Positions 12,245 to 22,311 of a stretch of DNA of 64,000 bases are shown one piece after another (the first letter of the stretch is position 1; the number at the start of each line of letters is the position of its first letter). The translations under genes and the position numbers were made by a program. The stretch lies in NCBI GenBank assembly GCA_963920665.1, contig OY987271.1, forward strand, positions 16,929,350 through 16,993,349, written 5' to 3'. The notes beneath the pieces are model-generated. The model was not told the DNA's origin. It did not search any database and was given only the letters and a program-made list of their open reading frames with translations. The DNA is from Straminergon stramineum (Eukaryota > Streptophyta > Bryopsida > Hypnales > Calliergonaceae).

Positions 12245-15200
12245 ATGGGGAACTGTTTTCAGCGATGTTTCGAAGAGGATTCGGATTCGGAGTATGTAGG
12301 GCACGGCCATGGCGGACACAAAACTGGTGGCGCAGGGCCCATTGCGTACAATGTTTTGGGGTTTACGGCAGTGGCTCGAGATTTATATGAGTTCGAAACC
12401 ACGAACAAGGTGTGCTTCTCTCTTTTATATGAATTTCGAAATGCTGGTGAGATTCTTCCTCTTCTGTGGAGGGGCTTGTTGACGATGGGGGAATTGTATG
12501 GGTCGCAGGTGCCAGAACTATTGGGACACTATGTTTCAGCATCCAAGGCTTCACAGAGAATTTGGTAAGCTTGAAACAGTGCACTATCTCAAGCTGAGGA
12601 AAGATTTTAGTTTATGTGCCTTTTTCTCCTAATTCCTGATCCTCATTTGATGAAGTTGAGGTAAATATTATTTTCTTAGAAAGATATAAGTAAGAACGTG
12701 AGAAACTCCAAAAAGGGATTTAGGGCTAAAGGGTTGGGATCCCGGATTTTAGCCTTTGGCATATCTGGTCCCTGTATTCGGTCCCTGAGTTCCACTCAGT
12801 TCACAAAGTAGGTGACCATTTAAATAAGTGTCGTTTCTTCTAGCTACCCAAAGCATGTGCATTTTGGTAAGTCAGCGGATGTGGCGAGTATGTTTAGTAA
12901 GCAAGTGACACTTGCTTTTGGTAGCTACAATAAAAATACCGATTTATGACAAGAACTTGATCATACATTTGTGTCAAAGAGTTTTTTTGTTTGTCACATA
13001 GTTTATACTGCGTGCAAGAAATGGTCTATGTGGTATTAACACTTGCTAGTGGCTCTTCACTCTAACCAATCTTGCTCATGGACAAAATTTTAGCCCTTCT
13101 TTGTTGTAGATGCAAAGTTGAGCATGCAATATGCTGAGCTATGTAGCGCACTAATGTAGCTGTAGCTGTTCGACAGTGTCCAACATAGCTTCCCCACATG
13201 GATCGACACTCTGGCATCTGGCTATATCTAAAAGCCATGCTAATCTCTGTTGAACCACCGTGTCCGTGTGATTTCGAATGTACAGTACACTGGTCACTGA
13301 TCACGCAAACCCAGAGTTCTGCACGGGTTGTGCAAGTTACAGTGAATGCAAGGAATTAAAGTCTCAAGGGCCAAATGACTACAAAATTACTTCGAATGAT
13401 GAGTCTAGGGGCTTTCAGACTTTGGGATTTGTAGGTTTGTTACCCTATTGGTACAAAATCATTCTTCTTTCCTCGAACTCAAGTGTGAACCCTTTGGTAG
13501 AGTTTTGGAATTCGATTCTGAAACTTCCATACTTCTGCAGGCCAGCTCTGATTTTTGTGTCGTTGTAAAGGTTTGAGAAGCTTTTGGCTGCATGGAAAAG
13601 GGCAAATCCAGCTCCAGCATCTGCCGAAGCGGTGGCTGTTTTGGTTATCCAGACGTTGCGAGGCTACCGTGGCATCGAGGTATCACGTTCTTAGGTTTTG
13701 ACCTTTGGAGTTGAATTTCAGTTTGTTCTGTTTACAGGGAGACTTAGAATGATGCAAGCTAGGGAGAGTGGGTGATCTAAGGCTTCATTGCTCTGTAGAC
13801 AAGTTAAAATACTGTGATGAAAGCTATCTGTAAGGCATCAAAACTGCTCAGCCTGTTCCTTTTCGGGATTTTCCCAATGCAACAGCCCAGTTTGTGGGGT
13901 TCATTCGGAGTTTCTCCTGGTCTGCCCCACAGAGGAGCCTTTGTGTGTGATTTGCTTTGAGATTCTAAATCCTTGTATAGTCTCATATTTCGGAAGGGAG
14001 GAATCACATGAGAAGCGTTGAAATTTCTGTAAACCCATTAATTCCAAATTTGTGAAAGCTAGATTTCGCCACCTCTACTCTTGAAAAATTGAATTTCAAT
14101 GAGTGCTTTGAAAACACAAGGGGGTGCACTTGAGCAGGTCATGCCCCCAATTTTAAAGAGGGATTTCAATGAAAAATTTAACCGTTCTTATTGAGATTTT
14201 ACTTCACTTTCTTTTGACTTGCCCTACTCATGTGAATATTTTCTATTGCAGGATTTGTTGAGCTATTATCACCTCCCATGGCCATACGTGCCGCCTGAAG
14301 TTACAAAGCCTAAAGTGACAAAGCCTGAAGTTACAAAGCCTGAAGCTAGTGGAAAATGGCTGGTTGAACCCGCAGCTGCTAAAGATATACAATTTGAAAT
14401 TCACACATTGCCGGTATGCTTTCATGGTTTCATGGAACACCGTTCTCGTTAAAAGTACACATCCAATGATTAATCAAAATTTCCTCGGATTGTACTACTG
14501 TATATCCTAGGTTTACACCAAAACTGGTATGTACAGTGCGATAGAGCTATGGACAACCTTTATCTAAGTGAGCTCTTAAAAAGGGGTCTCTTGTGTTCTT
14601 GTGTCACTCTTTGCTGTCTTGTAGACTTTGATGTGGGACATTGAATGGGCACTCGTAATGTTTGGCGAATAGTAATGAACTGGAGTTAAATATCTTCTGT
14701 GTGAGCTCATACAAGCATAGGTATGCATCAGAAGTGTGCACTGCTGTTGGGAGTGCATTAAAGTTCTGAATAAACACCTTTACTTTTGTGTATCTGAAAA
14801 GCTGTGACCTAAGTTTAAATTGACCTATGTCGGCCTGACCTTTCTCCTCAGGTCAAGTGGAACCAAAATGATGGGGACGGAGATGGTTTGACAGTATTTG
14901 TACATGTCGGTGAGGATGCTAGAGAGGCGAAAAATGTGCCTAAAGAGATCGAGGATGCTGCGAAGAGCAGAGAAATAGCCCGGACTTGGAAAAATTCCCA
15001 CGATGAAATCGCTCTACGAAAAAAAATCGAGGCTGGAAATTACAAGTCTGTCTTCGCTGCCTATTTCTTTACCCACGAAAGGGTGAAGAGTCTCAAGTTG
15101 GAGACTTTAATTTCTTTCATTTTTATCTAGGTTTTGACCAACGCACGCAATATTGTTCTCTGATATAGAAATTAGTCCCTTTCTGCAATGTACTTTTCCC

Positions 15201-17613
15201 AATGTGATCAATCGAATTAGTCGTTTTCAAAGACACTAATTGAGGAATTTGAGTGGTGCTTCTCAGGGTGTTTGATGGGAAGAATGGTCAAGCTTCTTGC
15301 CTAGCGCACAAATATAAAATCCGCTTGAGGTACATAACCCTCTGCAGTCCCTTTCATTTACACATGGTGTAACTTAATGAGGTTGGAAAGAAAGATGAAG
15401 GTTTAGAGTCATAACTCCATCTGCTGCGCTGGCACTGTTTGTGAGAGCCATAGGTTTGCAGATTTTGATGGTCTTGATCTAAGGTAAGCACACCTAATTC
15501 AACCCCTACCGAATTGCATCATAATCTAAACCCCATCTTCATTCAGAACCCAAATCTAGGGTTATCATTCTTCTCTTATTTATGTGACACAAATCTCATA
15601 AGACAAGGGTGACTATCTTGAATTTAGGGTTTGAAATGAAGACAAGGTATGCATTGTGACATAATTAGGTGGGAATTGCAATTAGTGCAGTCTCCTTAGT
15701 GTAGAGAGAGGGTTATGTCCAATAAGGCCTAACGGCCCTCGACTGGTTATCTACACTTCTTAAACCCCCAATCTCACCAAATCAATTGTAGAAATTTGGA
15801 AGTTTTTTTTGGTATTCCTTAGTGGTTGCTGTGTCATTGTGATCAATTCATTCTCACTTCACGTCATGTTCATCTTCCGTAGGGGTGTGGATGCACCAGA
15901 GATTGGTCAAGCTTTTGGCGATGAAGCGCGGGATATCCTCAGGGATCTCGTGAAGGATCAACCGCTTGTGATTCGTGTGTATGATACAGACAAATACAAT
16001 AGATCAGTTGGAGATGTTTATTGCCGTGGAGTATGCATTCAGGTACTATTCGTATTGATAATTGTGTTCATGTACTTGTATTTTGAATTTCTCTTTATCA
16101 AAATTCATTTCTTGTCATGTCTGCTCTGAATGAATGATGTAACTGAAGTTTTAGTAAAATCCATTGATTTCAGTTTCTCATGATTCATAAGTATGCCTCC
16201 CTTCGATCATAGTGTTCATAAACAGGCTTCTCGATCAATGACATACAAGAAGCCGTCCCAATACTTTGAACATATTGATAGTCAGAAAAACATGTCCTCC
16301 ATGATGTTCTGAAATTTTCAATTTTACTAAACCCCTTGATACTTGCATTTCAAAGAAAGAAAAAGGAGAAGATTGTGAAAATTTGGGGTTGTGTTATTGG
16401 TCAACGTTGTTGAAAGTATGGGTTGAACCATTTGTCTGAGTTCCCAACGACACGAGCACTGCTCAATTGACAGTGTGTTTTGGAATTTGGGTCAATTTTC
16501 CAGGAGGAGCTTCTGAAGAAGGGCTCGGTGTGGCATTACAAGTTCCATGATAAACGTCGAAAATTTGCAGAGGTAAAGTTGCCTCAGAAACTGGATTACA
16601 AGCCGCAGGTTGGACTGCGCAGTACTACGTTGTCAAGTAACTCTCTGGACTGGATATAATTCACAGGGAGATCGGGAGGGCGTCACTCGCTGGGGTCTAA
16701 TTTCCACATGTAACTATACCCCCCCCACCCACCCCTTGACTTTCTAATAACAAAAAGTGTAAGGGGGATATAGTTACATGTGAAAATTAGACCCCCGGGT
16801 GTAACGCCCTCCCGATCTCCCTGTGTAATTTACTGTACGTGCACATAGTTAAGGTTCATCGGACAAGAACTCTTGAATTGGTAATCTGAACTGAGGTGTT
16901 CCTTTGTCAAATGAATCACAACTTGCCACATTTGTGAAACTTGTTTGCATTGGGCTTATGGGAACACAATGCTACGTTGTGATTTTGAGGCATCTATGCT
17001 TTGTTCTAGTTGGTACGAGCGAAGAGGATTATATCTCATACAGCAAGTAGACATCTGCGATTCTACTGAAAACTTGGCAGTGTGACTAATAATGCTTTGG
17101 ACCCTCATATCTTGGATCCGGAGCAGTGCACTACAACTTTTCAGCTACACTTCTTGTTCCCAAAAGGATAAGAAAAGAGTCTGACTAACTTAGTTTGTCT
17201 TTGCCTGTGACCCAAAATTTAACAAACAGAAGTTCACAGAAATTGACTTTGTAGGTTCTCAAACTTTCGACTTACCGTAGTTGGAAGGAGACTAGAAAAT
17301 GACAACTTACTGACAGCATGGTGATTTGGTAGTTTGATTTCAAATCAAGAAATGGAACTACAATCGTTAAATAATGGCTCCCGAAATGATGAAGTTCTGT
17401 TTGTATCCAATTGAAAGATTTGTTCTCACTGACAGTTCTGCCTTGACTGTTGGGTTTGAATGTGTACTTGATCAGTTGGAGAGAGCTGCCAAAGCTGCTC
17501 GCCTTGGCTTATGGGCACACCCAAACCCTGAGGCGCCCTGGAATTGGAGGAGAAGGCAAAGGAGACTCGACAAGAAGAACGGGAGGTCCTTCGGGAAGAA
17601 GAGAGGTGCCTAG
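12245..17613 (+). CDS. CAN-type staphylococcal-nuclease-like protein (Ca2+-dependent nuclease)
   Basis: Nine exons: 12245-12409, 12509-12564, 13571-13679, 14252-14413, 14852-15045, 15267-15329, 15883-16042, 16504-16572 and 17476-17613, giving about 371 aa (Arabidopsis CAN proteins are near 320). The protein begins MGNCF: Gly2 is a myristoylation site and Cys4 a palmitoylation candidate, as expected for plasma-membrane-anchored CAN nucleases. The plant-specific N-terminal part (PELLGHYVSASK, LVIQTLRGYRG, LLSYYHLPWP) precedes the SNase fold (~165-350). The catalytic triad is present: Arg248 and Glu256 in IRLRGVDAPE and Arg290 in KYNRSVGDVY; Asp253 matches the calcium-binding Asp40. The end, GLWAHPNPEAPWNWRR, is typical of CAN. 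A VTKPE-type repeat (~141-155) is an insertion. Predicted activity: Ca2+-dependent degradation of single-stranded DNA and RNA. Intron 2 is about 1 kb; intron 8 carries a MITE. Confidence 0.92.
16662..16825. mobile_element. 164-bp hairpin MITE inside nuclease intron 8
   Basis: Inverted arms of about 65 bp start CACAGGGAGATCGGGAGGGC and end GCCCTCCCGATCTCCCTGTG. The arms also share GTCTAATTT and CACATGTAACTATA stretches. The loop contains C-rich CCCCCCCCACCCACCCC. It is flanked by TAATT on both sides (16657-16661, 16826-16830), a 5-bp target-site duplication. It lies about 90 bp after the exon 8 donor, so it does not interrupt coding sequence. Confidence 0.85.
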
Positions 17614-20292
17614 AAAATCTAGAATAGCTTCTCTTTCGTTTGTTCCGATGATGCACACAATATTGTACTGTACATAAGACCAAACATCGCCGTGACGGTA
17701 CCTACTGTACCATTGTCAAGTTGCTTCTTCTTGCATGAACTCGAAGTGTGCCGGAGAATACACTCAAACTTCCTTAATCCCTCAAGGCCCAAGCAGTTTC
17801 TGTACTTTTTCATGAGTTTGAACTTTGATTGATAGTATGCATTGTACATCAAGCTTATTACATGATGTCAATTGTACTTTTGAACTTCCGTGTTCAATAT
17901 GAACATCATAATATGAAATTCACGGAGGTATACTTCTTAGAATGTAGGGAAATGAAGTTATAACTTTCACCTGTAGAACACGTGAGAGGCCCAAAACAGG
18001 CTCCTTGGGCCTTGAGGGGTTAATGTAACTCCTTGGAAGACGTACGTAGAGGCCAAATAGTTTGAATTTAATGTAACCCCTTGGCAGGTGGTCATAGTAG
18101 AGGTCAAATAAGTGTGCTCCAGTCAATAATATTGTGGCAAGTGGGTCAAGATATTCTGGAATGTCATTGAAGAGTGTCATTGAAGAGAGGGTCAGATTAA
18201 CACCTTATGACCCAAGAGACCATTTTCAGATCGCTACCCCTCTCTTTCGAGCTGCCTATTTTCAAACTTTGAGTCTTTTTTTCAATAAAATCACTACTTG
18301 GAAATATACTGCATTATGAATCAGATGATGGTAGTTTCATCAAATTCTGAGTGCACCTTGTAGAATTTTAAAAAGTTGAGTGGTATAGTGTAGTTCATGG
18401 CTCATTTGGGGAGGTTTAGTATGGTTATGGACAAAAAAGAGTCACCCAACCAATGTGATTGTTGCCCACCTCAAAAAGGACAAATTCAATTAAAGAGATC
18501 AAGGACAAGAAAAATGTGTCCATTCTTGTTTTTCATACAAACACTATTCTCATTTTAGTGCCTACTGTGCATTGCGAGCTCCACCCAAAATTGCAAAACA
18601 ACTAGAATGTTGTGAAATTTTAGATGAGCATTTGCAACTCTCTTGTCTTTTACTAAGCACAAAAGGTCATCATTTCAAAATATTTTTACTAAGATATGCT
18701 CTTTCAAAGTGCAATGCCATGTATTTCCTTTCCATTGACCCAAATAAAATTTCAATTGTAAATATCTCGTAAGCTATGAAGTGAAATAATCTGAAATTTT
18801 TTTGAGGTGCTCACTCTCAATGTGAAATTTAAGATCCTATGGTAAAATTCTATTTGATCTTAAGAAAAAATGAGCAACTAAATTGCTAAAGTTCTTGACC
18901 ATTTTGAATGTACACCTCCCTTGGGTCATTAGGGGTCAAAGACCTTTGAGTGTATAATGAAAATTTTGATGCTTGAATTACAAGCTTGAGAATATATTGG
19001 AGATTGTCTAGCATAAATTTGGAATTCTAAAATGTCCAAAATGAGGTCATAGATTTGAAGAACACAAAATTTTCAAAAAATCACCATGTGAAGAGAACCT
19101 CATTTCAAATTCAATCCAACAAATTTTACTCAAAAAATGATAAAATTTTTCTTGTAATTGAATCTTGAAGGAATTTTGAAATTTCTCTTTTAAAATTTAT
19201 AAAAAAAAGATTGGTGATAGCATTGGTGAATCTTACCGTACAGATGGAATCTACAAATCAAAATCTACAACTTTTTATTGTATACCAATTCCAAAATATG
19301 CTTCTAAATAGCACTTTATAGTAATTTTTTTCAAATTATTAATTTTGGAAATGAATCTAGGCGTTTAGGGGTTAACAATCAAGGGGTATTCTAAATTTCT
19401 AAAATTGTGAAGATGTATTAATAAAATGTAGATTAGAATAATAATTTAATGATGACTCTCAAGCATTAGTTGTAAAATATCACCTATAGATCATATCCAT
19501 ATGGTTAGTTCAACTAGTACACAAATTGATATTTTTCAACAAAATTTGAAGTCAATAATTTAAAAATCCTTTTTAAATTGATTGTATATTTTAATATTCT
19601 TGATTTTCAAAAGAATTTTATTCCTATAAGTTCAAAATGTTAAGTTTTGATCATAGTGATTTTTGAAATTTTTTATTTTACTTTTTCTTCAAGTCATTTT
19701 TGAAGGGTCATTTTTTGAAATTAAAAAGGTTATTTTTTAATATCAAAAACACTAGTAACTTTTGATTTATAGAATTTTTGAAAATGGAAGCCTTCATAAT
19801 CTATTTTGTACAAATGTTAACCCCTAAACACTCTAATGTCCATTTTTTGGACAATGAACCTATTGAAATTGAAATTTCATTCTCCTTATTGCTTGGATGA
19901 CAATTATTCTAATTTGTGGAGATACTTTATCAAGTTCTTGTCCTATTTGTGGGTTGGATTTGGTGATACTAGAGTACATATTTTCTATAATTAAAAATGA
20001 GTAAGTATGTCAAGTGGTTGACTAAGCCAAAATTGCATTGATTTTAGTTCAAGACTGGAAATGCCAAAATGAGGTCATAGATTTTAAGAATACAAAAATT
20101 TCAAAAAATTACCATTGGAAGAAAACATTATTCCATATCCATTCCAACAAATTTTACTCAAAAAGTGATAATATTTTTCTTGTAATCAAATTTAGAAGGA
20201 ATTTGAAATTTTCCTTTCAAAATTCTTAAGAAAATATTGGTGAAAGCATTGGTGAATCTAATCTTAAGGATGGAATGTACAACTCACAGTCT
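17614..20292. other. 3' flank of nuclease and AT-rich intergenic DNA with repeat copies
   Basis: 17614 to about 17900 is the likely 3' UTR and terminator region. From about 18350 the sequence is strongly AT-rich. A repeat copy lies near 19021-19376, with phrases AATGAGGTCATAGATTT and CCAACAAATTTTACTCAAAAA; it ends in CGTTTAGGGGTTAAC. The same phrases restart at about 20047. A further TTAACCCCTAAAC motif lies at about 19809. No coding sequence supported. Confidence 0.5.
19021..19376. repeat. AT-rich repeat family B, copy 1 (uninterrupted)
   Basis: Matches 20047-20977 on the same strand over its whole length except for a 573-bp insertion in the second copy. Shared blocks include AATGAGGTCATAGATTT, AGCATTGGTGAATCT and CCAAAATATGCTT. 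Its right end, GGCGTTTAGGGGTTAAC, carries the TTAACCCCTAAA motif seen at the ends of other elements in this window. Confidence 0.65.
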
Positions 20293-20977
20293 AATGCTAC
20301 ATTTAACTACTTTTGGACTTTCAGAAGTCCCAAATTAATACTAGTTATAGAAAAGAATGGTCTTCAAGTTTAGGAACTAATGCAAAACATTAAAAGATGT
20401 AGGGGAGGCAACTCATTTCCAACCACTTAAGCAAATAGATGTATTTGCAAGGGAGTTTTCTAAAGTGGAAAATTTCCCTTGTGTAGCAATAGAGTTCATA
20501 AGATTTCCATAATTTTTCAGATTTTTATTTCTCAAATATAATTACTATAAATTTTTTAGCTCAAGATTCTGTTCTTTCTATATAGGTCATACATGGGTAT
20601 CTTCCTATTTTTGACCAAGGGCTAGTTGCAAAATCCAATATGGGTTGGTTTCAATATTGAGAGTCTTGTAGCCAATCATAATGCGCCACAACTGTGCTTG
20701 CATTAATCATGTCAATCACCTCCCGATTGAAATTACTACACCTTACACAGCCATATGGGGCAGTGATCAGGAATGGGGTTCCTCCCCTATACAAAACATC
20801 TAGAGATCTCTAGATGTTTTGTCTAGAATTTACTAAATAGTTCAAAAGTCGTTAAATGTGGCATTCCACAACTTTTCTCTGAATATCCATTCCAAAATAT
20901 GCTTTCAAATAACACTTTATAATGATTTTTCTCAAATTGTCAATTTTGTAGATGAATTTGGATGTTCAGTGGTTAAC
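20047..20977. repeat. AT-rich repeat family B, copy 2, split by an insertion
   Basis: Left part 20047-20292 and right part 20866-20977 together match 19021-19376. The right part resumes at ACAACTTTT and runs through CCATTCCAAAATATGCTT to a GGTTAACCCC end. The separation shows that the DNA between them was inserted later. Confidence 0.65.
20293..20865. mobile_element. 573-bp TIR element inserted into repeat B
   Basis: The ends are inverted: left AATGCTACATTTAACTACTT, right AAGTCGTTAAATGTGGCATT (about 22-25 bp with two or three mismatches). Comparison with the empty copy at 19021-19376 gives both junctions independently. No clear target-site duplication is visible. A perfect 28-bp palindrome (AAAACATCTAGAGA and its complement) lies at 20793-20820. 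No coding capacity. Confidence 0.65.
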
Positions 20978-22311
20978 CCCTAAATGACGCAGTGGACGTT
21001 TTGTGTCTGATGGATGTCAAAAAAGCGATTTGGAGGATGTAAACTAGCCGTTTTCATCTATTCTTATTTTAATTGCGATTGTGCAAAAGGAAGTTGTCAT
21101 GGAAACCCAGAATCAGACTAATTGAATGCTTTATTATTTTTGGGTATGCCAAATTGTGTGAAGACAATTGAGGACGGTGATAGGTTGCATGCTGCCCTTT
21201 CTTCAATTTCCGACCGGGTAGCCTGACTGCTGCACTTGCCTACCACTGAACAACGCAAGAACAGTGCCTTTTTCTGCGGTCAACAGAGAAGTTGTTACTG
21301 TTCACTACCCGCGTCTCCCCCACGGTGACCAGCCCGGTATTTAGGGATTAAAGAACTATTACAAAAGTCTTCAAAACAAACAATGGATGAAAATAATGCA
21401 TTTTCGTGTGCTTGGAATGTGCTTGCGTTCATCCGTTTTTCGAAATTAAAACATCTGCTCCTTCACGGGGTTGAAGCCCCCCTTCTTGTGACGTCGAAGC
21501 TCCGAGGGGCCGCCACTTGTCGCCACACGTCTCTCGGCGTCGTCCACCGGCGTCTGCGCGGGGTGTTGCAATCTCGCCAAGTGGATTGACTGCCCACTCT
21601 GCATTTCTGCATTCAAAACAAGTGGATCCTGGAGCGAACCTTGTGTCATGCACATCCTTGTCCCGCCGTCTAACCGCTCTTAAAAGCCCAATTCCTGAAT
21701 CTCAAATTTTCTCAACATTTCTCACTGCATTTTTCTCTGCAATTGAACTTCGACTTCAGTTCACACCAATTTGTCAGTACGTGTGCTCCATACCATAAAA
21801 TTGCAACCCATTTGCTTGTTTCGGGACCCATATCTGTGTTGGTTACTACTGCACTACGCCCTTGCAATTGTGATTCGCCCGATTGCAGGTCTGTTTCTGC
21901 TTAAGGTTTATCATTTGTGAATTGGCTTTGGTTTCGAAGTAGTAGGCTAAGTTGTCCACGTCTGTACGTGTCTCCATCGATGTCTGCATTTAATTAGTCT
22001 TCCATTTCAGCTCGCACCATTTCGTCAGTACATGCTCCATTCCATTGAAGTGCAATCCTTGGACTTGTTTCGGGACCCATATCTTTCTTAGGTACTTTGC
22101 ACTATGTGCTAGCAGTGGCAATTCTCACGGTTTCGCAATTTCGGGTTGCAGCTCTGTTTCTGCTTAAGATTTTTCATATGTGAATTTGGTTCATTTTCGA
22201 ATTAGCTAACGAAGGTGTCAAAGTCTATGTTTCTTTTGATCTTAGGTTTACGAGCGTTTTGAGATTTCGTAAGCGGAAGCGGCTTGTGTTGACTCCAAAG
22301 TGCGAATTCCG
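20978..22311. promoter_or_regulatory. upstream region and probable 5' UTR of the alcohol dehydrogenase gene
   Basis: Composition becomes less AT-rich than in the preceding kilobases. It holds a diverged tandem duplication: 21755-21945 and 22006-22200, offset 251 bp, both with a TTCGTCAGTAC-like block, CTTGTTTCGGGACCCATATCT, CTGTTTCTGCTTAAG and a TTTCGAA block. GATTGCAG and GGGTTGCAG acceptor-like sites near the end of each unit suggest a 5' UTR intron may be present. The start at 22312 is the first ATG in frame with the conserved domain. Confidence 0.45.

Noticed and set aside
16573..16660. Read-through of nuclease exon 8 to a nearby stop
   Set aside because: The conserved C-terminal block GLWAHPNPEAPW lies in a later exon at 17476; read-through would be intron retention.
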